This document shows positions 41,187 to 50,050 of a DNA stretch of 64,000 bases, piece by piece. Positions within the stretch are counted from its first letter, which is position 1. Every line of letters starts with the position of its first letter. This DNA comes from DATKJY01 sp964540105. GTDB taxonomy: Bacteria; Zixibacteria; MSB-5A5; GN15; FEB-12. Both the position numbers and the translations under genes were made by a program. The stretch is from contig CAZILL010000001.1 of assembly GCA_964540105.1 (NCBI GenBank), positions 124,001 to 188,000 on the forward strand. Direction: 5' to 3'. The notes below the pieces were generated by a model that did no database searches, was not told the origin of the DNA, and was given only the letters and a program-made list of their open reading frames with translations.

Positions 41187-42229
41187 AGAGACACCTCCTG
41201 ATGCTCCCTTTCTTGCTTCTGGCAACCACTGTGTTTGGCTACCCGTCAGCCTCGCTGAAACCGCAGGCTGGCGACATCATCTTCTCGCACGCCAAACATG
41301 TGACCGAGCTTGAGATTGCGTGTGTCGTCTGCCATAGCTCCGCAGATACCAGCGCTTCCGCTGCCGATAGAAATCTGCCGTCGATGGAAATCTGCGCCAC
41401 CTGTCACGAGCAGGTTCCCGACGACGCCAAGTGCGGCATGTGCCATCGGAATGCCAATGAACCGTCAGCCGCTCTGAATCCGGATCGGCCGATTGCCTTC
41501 AATCACAAAGCTCACGTTGCTCAGAACGTACCCTGTACAGTATGTCACGCCGGTATTCCCAAGAGCCATGCGCCCGGTGACGACGACATGCCGAGGATGA
41601 GTTTGTGTATGACATGCCACAACGGCAATCGGGCCGACAGCGGGTGCGAGCGCTGCCACGAGAAGCGCATAGCACTTGTCGATATCCACCCCGATGGCTG
41701 GCGCCACCAACATGGTGACCGCGCCTCGACCGATCGTTCATGGTGTGCGGGTTGTCATCAGCAGGAAGGGTCTTGCCTCAAGTGCCACCGGGGAGACAAC
41801 ACGGTCGGCTCAATTCATGATCTCAACTACCAGTTCACCCATGGTCTTGACGCGCGCAATAAAGAGGCTGATTGCGCCAAGTGCCACGACACGAAACAAT
41901 TCTGCAACGACTGCCACGCCCGCAATCGCCGCATTCCGCTGCGCCATTCAGCTATCGGATGGAAACAGAATCACGGTGACGCGGCTCGAAACGATATTGA
42001 AAACTGCGCCAGTTGCCATGATGTCGCCGACCCCACCTGCGCTCGGGCTGGATGTCATCGCGACGCGGACGGTGTTCGGGGAACCGATCCGACCATCCAC
42101 TCTTCAGAAGGCGACCGTGACGGCGAAGGGCCCTGGCACAATGACAACGCGTATTTCTGTTTCCAGTGCCATACAAACACTCGCGAGCAGGGCCGAGGTT
42201 TCTGCGGATATTGTCATGATCGAGACTAA
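41183..42229 (+). CDS. Periplasmic multiheme cytochrome c with 14 heme motifs
   Basis: 348 aa with a signal peptide (MKRHLLMLPFLLLATTVFG). It has 13 CxxCH motifs (first CVVCH near residue 47, last CGYCH near 342) plus one expanded CX4CH (CARAGCH). The first half resembles tandem class III/c7-type cytochromes with many additional His residues (HAKHV, FNHKAHV) that can be sixth ligands. It is translationally coupled to the barrel gene (ATGA) and overlaps the giant cytochrome gene by 14 bp. As the only soluble predicted cytochrome of the operon, it likely carries electrons to or through the barrel. Redox partner upstream is not encoded here. Confidence 0.88.
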   Translation: MKRHLLMLPFLLLATTVFGYPSASLKPQAGDIIFSHAKHVTELEIACVVCHSSADTSASAADRNLPSMEICATCHEQVPDDAKCGMCHRNANEPSAALNPDRPIAFNHKAHVAQNVPCTVCHAGIPKSHAPGDDDMPRMSLCMTCHNGNRADSGCERCHEKRIALVDIHPDGWRHQHGDRASTDRSWCAGCHQQEGSCLKCHRGDNTVGSIHDLNYQFTHGLDARNKEADCAKCHDTKQFCNDCHARNRRIPLRHSAIGWKQNHGDAARNDIENCASCHDVADPTCARAGCHRDADGVRGTDPTIHSSEGDRDGEGPWHNDNAYFCFQCHTNTREQGRGFCGYCHDRD

Positions 42230-45200
42230 ACGCGAACAGGGGTATGGCTCCGCCTTCGCTGGCTCTGCAGCATGGTTGTCACTGATCGTCATCCTTGTCG
42301 CGCTCTTCGCCGCGTGCAGTAATGAGCGGAATCCAAACTCCCTTCCCGGGGCTCATCCGGAGAAGTGGATCGACAAGAGCTCTCCCGATTTCCACGGCCG
42401 GGTCGTGCTTCAGAACGGCGTTCAGAGTTGTGTCAAGTGTCACGGTGCGGATTTCAACGGGGGAGTTGTCAAGGTCTCCTGCATTGATTGCCACACCAAG
42501 CAGACCGACCTCTGTATCGCATGCCATGGGGGTATGAATCACGAGAACAAGTCGGGCGCTCCGCCATTTGGGCTGCGTGATGAAACAACCAGTAATTCGC
42601 TCGCCGTTGGAGCGCACAGCATTCACCTGGCCGGTTCGGCGATTGCCGGAACCATTCCGTGCGTCACCTGTCATCATGTTCCTGGTTTCGTGCTCGATTC
42701 GACTCACTTTGACTACTCTCCGGGCGGGCCGGTCGGGTACACCGATTCAGTCGCTGAGATTACCTGGAGCGAGCTGGGAGTACGAGGCGGTCAATCATCC
42801 TGGGATCGCAGGACCCGCACGTGCGCGGCAGTCTATTGTCACGGGAATTTCGATGGCGGCCATCGGAACAACACGCCGATCTGGACCGGCGACAGTTCGC
42901 AGGCTGCGTGCGGTACCTGCCACGACATTGGCGTTAATCCCGCCTCCCTCGGATGGAAACACGCTTACCACGTTTCGACACTCAAGCTGAAATGCGCCGA
43001 CTGCCATGCTTCCGTAGTCGATGCGACTAATCGGATTACGACGCCGATTCTCCATGTGAACGGCATCATTGATACTCTGCGACGCGACTCCGCGCTCTGC
43101 AACACTTGCCACGGAACAGGCTCAGGTCAGTGCGTTCGATGCCATGGCGGCCTCGACAACCAGACCGGCGCCCCGCCACGATCGCTGCGAGGGGATACCA
43201 CGGCGATCACCGTTGGCGTCGGCGCCCATAGTCGCCATGTTCAGGGTGGAGTTCAGGCCGATGCCTTCAGTTGCAACGAGTGCCACAAGACGCCCATAAC
43301 CGTGGCCGATTCCGGTCATATCGACATCGATTCCGTCGCCGAGATTACCTGGGGCGGTATAAGCAACAAGTCTGGGACGCCGAGCTGGAATCGAACGACC
43401 CAGACCTGCAGAGCGGTTTATTGTCATGGGAACTTCGCTGGCGGACATACCAACAACAACCCAAGATGGACTGGAACCGATCAAGCCACATGCGGTTCGT
43501 GCCACGATATTGGCGCCAATCCTGGCTCCCTGAGCTTGAGACATGAGTTCCACATTACAGTGGCCAGCCTCAAATGTGTCGACTGTCACGCCAATGTTGT
43601 CGATTCGTCGCTGCACATCATCAATACCTCTCTTCACGTCAATGGCGTTATAGACACCCTCCGCCGCGATACGGCCCTGTGCAATCTGTGCCACGGACCA
43701 AGTCAGAACAAGTGTGTGACCTGTCATGGAGGGGTCGAAAACCAGAGCGGCGCTCCCCCCAAGGGATTGCACGGCGAAACATCGGAAACGACCATGGCGG
43801 TGGGAGCGCACACTCGACACATGAATGGCGGCGCACAAGCCAACGGTATTCCGTGCCGCAATTGTCATGTCGTGCCCAGCGCAATCCCAGATCCGGGACA
43901 TCTCGGAACCGATTCCATTGCCGAGATTGTCCTGAGTGGGTTGGGAGGAAAGAACGATGCGGCCCGGTGGGATCGGAGTACTCGGACCTGCAATGCTGTC
44001 TACTGCCACGGCGGCTTTCCGGGTGGGAACGGTAGCAACGCGCCGGTATGGACAGGCGGCAGCGCACAAGCGGCGTGTGGCACGTGCCACGATGCCGGCG
44101 CCGATCCAGCGAAACTCGCCTGGAAACATGCCTATCACGTCGGGACCCTCAAGCTCAAGTGCGCCGACTGCCATGCCAATGTGGTCGATACCAATTCGAA
44201 CATCGCCAATACCCTTCTTCATGTGAACGGCGTCGTTGACACGCTCCGGCGCGACACCGCCCTTTGCAACAGCTGTCACGGCGCGGGTACCGACCAGTGT
44301 GTCCGATGCCACGGCGGTCTTGATAACGCAACGGGCGCACCCCCCAAAGCTCTTCATGGAGAGACAGCCCCGACCTCGTTGCCGGTCGGTGCGCATACGA
44401 AGCACTTACAGGGAGGAGCAAATTCCGTGGCGGTCGCCTGCAACGCCTGCCATGTAGTGCCAGGCGCTATTCTCGACCCAAGCCATCTTGGAGCTGACTC
44501 GATCGCCGAAATCACCTGGGGGAGTATCAGCGCCAAGTTCGGTAATCCCACCTGGAATCGGATTTCAAGAACCTGCAATGCGACTTACTGTCACGGCAAT
44601 TTCTCAGGCGGCAATCTGGCTAACAACCCCGGCTGGACCGGCGGAAGCGGGCAGGCTGCGTGCGGCTCCTGTCACGATACCGGAACCAACCCCGCCAACC
44701 TCTTGTGGAAACATGATCTGCATGTCACATCGTTTGGACTCGCGTGCGCCGACTGCCACGCCAATGTCATCGATACCGCTCTGAAAATCATCGGTCGGAA
44801 TCTGCATGTCAACGGCGTGGTTGATACGCTCACTCGCAATGCGGCGCTCTGCGGGCAGTGTCATGGGACCGGCGCAGATTTGTGTGTACGCTGTCATGGC
44901 GGCGTCGACAATCAGACCGGCGCGCCTCCGAAAGGACTTCGCGGTGAAACTCTGACCTCCGCGCTCGCGGTAGGAGCGCACACGAAGCATCTGGTGGGTG
45001 GCGTGATTTCAGACTCCGGCCTCTGCAGCAATTGCCATTTGTCGTATACGAAAGTGTCCGACTCCGGTCACTACGCGCTCGATTCGATTGCCGAAATTTC
45101 CTGGCATAATATCAGCAACAAGACCGGCGGCGCGATCTGGAATCGGACCACCCGCACCTGTGGATCAACCTACTGTCACGGCAATTTCACTGGAGGAAAG

Positions 45201-46664
45201 CCTGCCAACGCTCCGATCTGGACCGGAGGAGCCGGCCAGACAACTTGTGGCTCATGTCACGACACCGGTACCAATCCCTCAAGCCTCTTGTGGAAACATG
45301 ATCTGCATGTTACGTCGTTCGGGCTTACATGCGCGGATTGCCATTCGAACGTCGTGGATCTCTCCCTGAACATCATCGGGAAGAAGCTCCACGTGAATGG
45401 CGTCGTCGATACGTTGACTCGTGATACGGCCACCTGCAATAGATGTCACGGCACTGGACCCGATGCCTGTGTTCGTTGTCACGGTGGCACAAACAATCAG
45501 ACCGGCGCCCCGCCAAAGTCGCTTCGAGGGGACACCACGGCCATTACGCTGGGCGTGGGCGCGCATTCCAGACACATGCAGGGTGGGAGTCAGGCTGACG
45601 CCGGACTCTGCAGCGATTGCCATCTCACCTACACCCAGGTATCCGATTCCGGCCACTTTGCGCTGGACTCGATCGCTGAGATCACATGGCATAACATCAG
45701 CAATAAGAATGGCGGCGCCAATTGGAACCGCACCGCCCGCACCTGCGGGTCAACCTACTGCCACGGCAACTTCAGCGGCGGCAAGACCGCGAATGCACCC
45801 AATTGGACGGGCAGCAATCAGGCTGCGTGTGGTTCCTGTCACGATGTCGGGAGCAGTCCATCAAGTCTCCTGTGGAAACATGAGCTGCATGTCACGTCAT
45901 TTGCGCTGGAGTGTTCCGATTGCCACGCCAGTGTTGTTGACACTCAGTTGTTGGTCACGAACCTGAATCTGCACGTTAACGGTGCGGTCGACACGCTCAC
46001 TCGAGTTGCTTCCAAGTGTGCCCTCTGTCATGCGCCCGGGCCAGACCTGTGCGTGCGCTGCCACGGCGGCACTGACAATCAAACCGGCGCCCCTCCAAAA
46101 GGACTGCGGGGTGAGACACTCACCACGACCCGCCCAGTGGGGGCGCATACGCGGCACATGCAAGGGGGAACGATGTCCGATTCGGGTTCGTGCACCGACT
46201 GCCATTTGTTGTATACGAGCGTTTCTGATCCGGGCCATTACGCGCTCGATTCCATCGCCGAAATCACATGGGGTGCGCTTAGCAACAAGACGGGCGGTGC
46301 GACCTGGACTCGCACAAGCAATACCTGCGCTTCGACCTATTGTCACGGGAATTTCAGCGGCGGCAAGAGCGCCAATGCTCCGGTTTGGATCGGCGGTTCC
46401 GGTCAGGCGGCCTGTGGGTCCTGTCATGATACTGGCGCGCAGCCCTCGTTGCTACTCGGGCAGCATCAGCGTCATGCCAACGAGGGGTACAACTGCTATC
46501 GTTGCCATGCCGGCACTGTGAGCACATCGAATCTTGTTATCGGAAAGCCCCTCCATGTGAACGGGACCGCCAATGTTCAGTTCTCGAACGGCACCGGCTC
46601 ATACAATCCGTCCACGCGCCGCTGCAGCAATCCCGGCGGCTGTCACGGCACCGAGACCTGGTAA
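42216..46664 (+). CDS. Giant multiheme cytochrome c lipoprotein, about 44 heme motifs
   Basis: 1482 aa from the ATG at 42216, in the overlap with the previous gene; the longer frame upstream only reads through that gene. The N-terminus has one hydrophobic segment ending LVALFAACS, a near-canonical lipobox, so it is probably a lipoprotein. I count 36 CxxCH, seven CX4CH (for example CAAVYCH, CGSTYCH) and one CX5CH near the C-terminus. After a three-heme head, a unit of about 195 residues is repeated almost seven times; each full unit has five CxxCH and one CX4CH. The CX4CH plus CxxCH pattern is that of the Geobacter C4xCH/C2xCH family. Likely an extracellular electron conduit. Confidence 0.9.
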   Translation: MIETKREQGYGSAFAGSAAWLSLIVILVALFAACSNERNPNSLPGAHPEKWIDKSSPDFHGRVVLQNGVQSCVKCHGADFNGGVVKVSCIDCHTKQTDLCIACHGGMNHENKSGAPPFGLRDETTSNSLAVGAHSIHLAGSAIAGTIPCVTCHHVPGFVLDSTHFDYSPGGPVGYTDSVAEITWSELGVRGGQSSWDRRTRTCAAVYCHGNFDGGHRNNTPIWTGDSSQAACGTCHDIGVNPASLGWKHAYHVSTLKLKCADCHASVVDATNRITTPILHVNGIIDTLRRDSALCNTCHGTGSGQCVRCHGGLDNQTGAPPRSLRGDTTAITVGVGAHSRHVQGGVQADAFSCNECHKTPITVADSGHIDIDSVAEITWGGISNKSGTPSWNRTTQTCRAVYCHGNFAGGHTNNNPRWTGTDQATCGSCHDIGANPGSLSLRHEFHITVASLKCVDCHANVVDSSLHIINTSLHVNGVIDTLRRDTALCNLCHGPSQNKCVTCHGGVENQSGAPPKGLHGETSETTMAVGAHTRHMNGGAQANGIPCRNCHVVPSAIPDPGHLGTDSIAEIVLSGLGGKNDAARWDRSTRTCNAVYCHGGFPGGNGSNAPVWTGGSAQAACGTCHDAGADPAKLAWKHAYHVGTLKLKCADCHANVVDTNSNIANTLLHVNGVVDTLRRDTALCNSCHGAGTDQCVRCHGGLDNATGAPPKALHGETAPTSLPVGAHTKHLQGGANSVAVACNACHVVPGAILDPSHLGADSIAEITWGSISAKFGNPTWNRISRTCNATYCHGNFSGGNLANNPGWTGGSGQAACGSCHDTGTNPANLLWKHDLHVTSFGLACADCHANVIDTALKIIGRNLHVNGVVDTLTRNAALCGQCHGTGADLCVRCHGGVDNQTGAPPKGLRGETLTSALAVGAHTKHLVGGVISDSGLCSNCHLSYTKVSDSGHYALDSIAEISWHNISNKTGGAIWNRTTRTCGSTYCHGNFTGGKPANAPIWTGGAGQTTCGSCHDTGTNPSSLLWKHDLHVTSFGLTCADCHSNVVDLSLNIIGKKLHVNGVVDTLTRDTATCNRCHGTGPDACVRCHGGTNNQTGAPPKSLRGDTTAITLGVGAHSRHMQGGSQADAGLCSDCHLTYTQVSDSGHFALDSIAEITWHNISNKNGGANWNRTARTCGSTYCHGNFSGGKTANAPNWTGSNQAACGSCHDVGSSPSSLLWKHELHVTSFALECSDCHASVVDTQLLVTNLNLHVNGAVDTLTRVASKCALCHAPGPDLCVRCHGGTDNQTGAPPKGLRGETLTTTRPVGAHTRHMQGGTMSDSGSCTDCHLLYTSVSDPGHYALDSIAEITWGALSNKTGGATWTRTSNTCASTYCHGNFSGGKSANAPVWIGGSGQAACGSCHDTGAQPSLLLGQHQRHANEGYNCYRCHAGTVSTSNLVIGKPLHVNGTANVQFSNGTGSYNPSTRRCSNPGGCHGTETW
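42640..46640 (+). repeat. Tandem 585-bp coding repeats in the giant cytochrome gene
   Basis: The phrase encoding HVNG(V/I)(V/I)DTL recurs with a spacing of 583-586 bp at about 43055, 43640, 44224, 44808, 45394 and 45977, with a degenerate last copy at about 46557. Copies four to six are the most alike at the DNA level, for example the stretch around CTCTTGTGGAAACATGATC at 44700 and 45284. This suggests recent expansion or gene conversion inside an older array. Confidence 0.85.
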
Positions 46665-47020
46665 ACCCGCACCGTGAGTCATTTGGCAGCCATCTTCTCT
46701 TGAAAGCGGCCCGGCCCGACGGAGTTCAGAATTAGTCTATTGCGACGGGGATAATCCTGGGTAGTCGCGCGCCTCTTGTGGAGAGGGGGAGCGTATGGCG
46801 AACTTCCTACAAGTGATTCCCCTTAGCTGCAACTACATCGTAACATCGTAACTCGAATTCTGACAATTGTAACCGTCTCAGAGATATGGTCGGCGAGGGG
46901 AGTAGTTCTCACTTTCACAAAGTATTAACTGAGTGTCGGCTCCCCAGCTGTGTTCCTCGTAGAAGACAGCGCAATGATTCCCTGAAAGAACCAAAATCGG
47001 TCCCTGGCTCCGCTAATTAC
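46665..47020. other. Intergenic region after the cytochrome operon
   Basis: No gene is supported. It contains a small hairpin CCTCT/AGAGG (about 46770-46785) without T-run and a direct repeat ATCGTAAC ATCGTAAC around 46838-46854. A 75-codon frame at 46886 has no ribosome-binding site and overlaps the next promoter, so it is not annotated. Confidence 0.4.
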
Positions 47021-47050
47021 TTGACTAAATGGGGCGATATAGTATATTAT
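47021..47050 (+). promoter_or_regulatory. Promoter of the S74 surface protein gene
   Basis: TTGACT (47021-47026), an 18-bp spacer and TATTAT (47045-47050) in an AT-rich context; the start codon follows 47 bp later. Confidence 0.6.
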
Positions 47051-47097
47051 ACGGTTAGGAAGATTAGTAATTCACACCTTACCTCATGGAGTGTACT

Positions 47098-49212
47098 ATG
47101 CGTCAACTCATAGCCCGTGTCACGATTGTCTGTGCCCTCGTGTGCGCCTCTTCAGTTTGGGCGAAGTCGATCGCCGATTCAACCGCTTATCAGGGGAGTC
47201 TGAATGATGCTTCGGGTCAGCCGGTGCCTGACGGTCCCCGCGACCTGACCATCACAATCTGGACAGACTCAGTTGGCGGCACCGTAGTGCACAGTGAGAT
47301 TGTTGCGGTACATGTCAAGAAGGGTCTCTTTTCAACCTGCATCGGATGCGGCAGCAGTTCGTTTTTTGACATATTCACTGAACAGTCGTTGTATCTTCAG
47401 ACTCAGCTTGCAGGACAGCCGCCGATGACACCTCGCACGCCGCTGCGGAATACGCCTCGCGCCTTGGTTTCGTCTCGCGTTCGGGGGGACATAGGGACCG
47501 CTGATGGTCTCCTGGTTGTGGGCGACACTGCGACCGGCGGATCCGCGACACTACGGAGCGGAGTGGCGACAGGCGCCGGCGCGGCCGCTGGAGCCATTAC
47601 AATCACCGGCGATCCCGATTTCGATCTTCTGCGATTGAGCGCCAATGCCGACAGCGCCAAGATTCGCATCAGCGGCCAGAGCATCGGCGATCCGGATTTT
47701 GATCTCCTGAGAATACAGGGAGGAGTTGGCCTGAACTCGCGCGGGGCGGCCATGACAATTACCGGCGATCCGGATTTCGATCTCTTGCGTATGAGCGCCG
47801 ACGCGGACAGCGCCAAAATCCGTATTGGCGCCAAAATCACAGGCGATCCCGATTTCGACTTGTTGCGCATCGTCGGCGGATCGGGCGCATCACATCTGTC
47901 AATGCATAGCGCCCTTAGTAGTGCGGCTGGGATTGCCAACACGCGGAAAGATGACGACTGCGACGGCATAAGCGCTCGCTCGGTGTTGGGTGGGAGGAGC
48001 GGTAGCACGACCGGCACGATCAGGATGCAGGCCTCGCCGGACAGCGTGACGACGGTTCATGCTATAGATTCCGACGGCGACGGCAAGCCTGAGCCCGAAT
48101 TGGCGCTGAGCATCGGGATCGGCGCGATGGCCGTCAAGGGAACGTTCACTCAACCGGGCATGATTCATCCTCGCTCAACCACCGAAACGAGCGCTTCTTC
48201 TTCAGACTGCCGAACAACGCTTACCTCCGACCTGGATGGCGATGGAATTCCTGAAAGCCAGCAGGATGCGCGGTGCACACCGGACTCGGCGACCGTGCGT
48301 GCAGAAGTAACCAACGGCTCATCGCACGCAATTAGCAACATGCGGACACGCATTAATGATCTTGAATCGCGGCTTCAGAATATCGGATTGCTTCAGACTT
48401 CTGTCGTGTTACAGGATTGCGATGATCTTGGCGCTGGAACTACTGCTTCTATTGACTCCGACAATAACGGCGTTTACAACGGAACGGTCTGGGAGAAAGT
48501 CGACAACACCGATTCACGGTTCGGTGCGATACGTGATCTGGATCAGGACGGCGCACCGGATGTAGTCGTGGGCGCTTCGGCCTCGAGTACCCGTTCGGAA
48601 ATCAAAGGACATTTTCAAACGGGAGATGTTCCAACCCAGAGCCAATTCTCAACCCTACTTGATTCAAAGGGAGGCCGCTCCTTGTTGAGTAGTGGAATGA
48701 GTGGTAGTACCACTGCGACGATCAGGATGCACGTTTCGCCGGACAGCACGGTATTCGATCTCGGTTACTCCGGCAGTACCACCGGTACAATCAGGATGCA
48801 AGCAAGTTCAGCTGGTACTGCTCATCCCATCGAACACTCCTCGGGAGCCCATCTAACCGTCGGCGGTGTCTGGACCAATGCTTCTGATGCCAATCTCAAA
48901 GAGAACTTCCAGGTTGTCGACGGACAGAAGCTGCTTGAAAAGATCGATGAGCTGCCGATCAGTCAGTGGAACTACAAGAATGAATCCGACGATGTGACCC
49001 ACATCGGCCCGACCGCTCAGGATTTCCAGAGAGTTTTCGGTGTCGGCGAAAATGACAAGACGATATCGACGATTGACCCGTCGGGAATCGCCCTGGCTGC
49101 CATTAAGAAACTGAACGAGCAGAATCGCGAGTTGAAAGAGCAGAACGCGAATCTGAAGAAGCAGCTGGATGAGCTTGCCCGCAAAGTCGAGAAGCTGGCC
49201 TCGGGCAGGTAA
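47098..49212 (+). CDS. Secreted repeat protein with C-terminal S74 intramolecular chaperone domain
   Basis: 704 aa from the ATG at 47098, with GGAGTG upstream; a signal peptide ends near VCASSVWA. The middle holds four copies of GDPDFDLLR (about residues 175-265) and three copies of GSTT(G/A)TIRM. These resemble beta-helical stalk repeats. The C-terminus has ASDANLKENFQVV, HIGPTAQDFQRVF and ISTIDPSGIALAAIKKL, the marks of the S74 autoprocessing chaperone seen in phage tail fibres and in bacterial surface fibres, followed by a coiled coil (LNEQNRELKEQNANLKKQL). The Ser in SDANLK is the predicted self-cleavage nucleophile. Likely a trimeric surface fibre. Confidence 0.82.
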   Translation: MRQLIARVTIVCALVCASSVWAKSIADSTAYQGSLNDASGQPVPDGPRDLTITIWTDSVGGTVVHSEIVAVHVKKGLFSTCIGCGSSSFFDIFTEQSLYLQTQLAGQPPMTPRTPLRNTPRALVSSRVRGDIGTADGLLVVGDTATGGSATLRSGVATGAGAAAGAITITGDPDFDLLRLSANADSAKIRISGQSIGDPDFDLLRIQGGVGLNSRGAAMTITGDPDFDLLRMSADADSAKIRIGAKITGDPDFDLLRIVGGSGASHLSMHSALSSAAGIANTRKDDDCDGISARSVLGGRSGSTTGTIRMQASPDSVTTVHAIDSDGDGKPEPELALSIGIGAMAVKGTFTQPGMIHPRSTTETSASSSDCRTTLTSDLDGDGIPESQQDARCTPDSATVRAEVTNGSSHAISNMRTRINDLESRLQNIGLLQTSVVLQDCDDLGAGTTASIDSDNNGVYNGTVWEKVDNTDSRFGAIRDLDQDGAPDVVVGASASSTRSEIKGHFQTGDVPTQSQFSTLLDSKGGRSLLSSGMSGSTTATIRMHVSPDSTVFDLGYSGSTTGTIRMQASSAGTAHPIEHSSGAHLTVGGVWTNASDANLKENFQVVDGQKLLEKIDELPISQWNYKNESDDVTHIGPTAQDFQRVFGVGENDKTISTIDPSGIALAAIKKLNEQNRELKEQNANLKKQLDELARKVEKLASGR

Positions 49213-49292
49213 CTGATGTACGGTCTAACCGAGAAATCAGCGGCTGCCACACAGGTGTTGGATGGCGGCATTGTAACAAGAAGAAGGCAAGC

Positions 49293-49934
49293 ATGAGTAT
49301 AAAACGATCGATAGTGATCGCGATCCTCTTTTCGGCGATCGCCGGGTCAATCGCCTTTGCGGTCAGCCGCGAACCGGATCGTAAAGAACCGGCGGGCAAG
49401 ATGTCGAAGGGGACCCCGCTGAAAGGGAATATTCAGTCAGCAGTTGTTTCTACTCCCTCAGTCACTGGAAAGGGTTCGGGCCAAACCGAGCCGGTAGCTC
49501 TTCAACCGGTGAAACCTCGCCCAACAGTGGCAGCTGCTCCGAAGGCTCAGCTGGCCGGGGAGCAGATTTCGTGGCAGGTGATTTCGGGAGGAGGGGGCGG
49601 ATCAGTATCTGGAAACTTTGTGCTGAGCGCAACAGTCGGACAGACGGCCGTCGGTGAGATCACCTCAGCCAGCTATAGCATGAATCAGGGGTTCTGGCAA
49701 AAATGGGTGTCAGGGTGCTGCGTCGGCACCACGGGGAACACCGATGGTTCCGCGGGTGATGTGGTGGATATTTCGGATGTCTTCGCTGTGGTTGACTATC
49801 TGGGTGCGAGCATCCCGCTTTCGAGCTGCACAGAAGAGAACGACGTCAACATTGACGGCACAGTTGATATTTCCGATCTGTTCTCACTGATTGACTTTCT
49901 GAGCGGGGTGGCAACGCTGCCGGTGTGTCCGTAG
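49293..49934 (+). CDS. Secreted protein with beta domain and dockerin-like tail
   Basis: 213 aa with a signal peptide (MSIKRSIVIAILFSAIAGSIAFA) and a Pro/Ala-rich linker. The central part, SWQVISGGGGGSVSGNFVLSATVGQ and SYSMNQGFWQKW (about residues 88-140), is a small beta domain that I associate with secreted proteins of uncultured bacteria, without known function. The C-terminus repeats the dockerin-like pattern of the 38676 protein: GCCVGTTGNTDGSAGDVVD, then NIDGTVDISDLFSLIDFLSG, ending VCP. It may follow the S74 gene in one transcript (80-bp gap). Confidence 0.75.
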   Translation: MSIKRSIVIAILFSAIAGSIAFAVSREPDRKEPAGKMSKGTPLKGNIQSAVVSTPSVTGKGSGQTEPVALQPVKPRPTVAAAPKAQLAGEQISWQVISGGGGGSVSGNFVLSATVGQTAVGEITSASYSMNQGFWQKWVSGCCVGTTGNTDGSAGDVVDISDVFAVVDYLGASIPLSSCTEENDVNIDGTVDISDLFSLIDFLSGVATLPVCP

Positions 49935-50050
49935 GCCGTCGATGAGACGTAAGCGCGCCAGGAGCTTTCGGTGCTCGTCGCTGGTTCTACCGAGTTAGAA
50001 ACAATTAGCCTGACCTTGCAGAAGGACAGGACTCGGTCGAAGGGAACTAT

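Noticed and set aside
41676..42215. Upstream 180-codon extension of the giant cytochrome frame
   Set aside because: It overlaps the 14-heme cytochrome gene in another frame and lacks heme motifs or a signal peptide; the lipoprotein signal begins after the ATG at 42216.
43122..44405. 427-codon open frame on the minus strand inside the giant cytochrome gene
   Set aside because: It is antisense to repeated coding DNA and keeps open because the repeat has no antisense stop in that frame. The heme-motif protein on the plus strand fully explains the DNA; similar shorter antisense frames occur in each repeat.
22817..49240. Short shared phrase GGTCTAACCGAGA at 22817 and 49224
   Set aside because: Only 13 bases match and the flanks differ; too little to claim a dispersed repeat.
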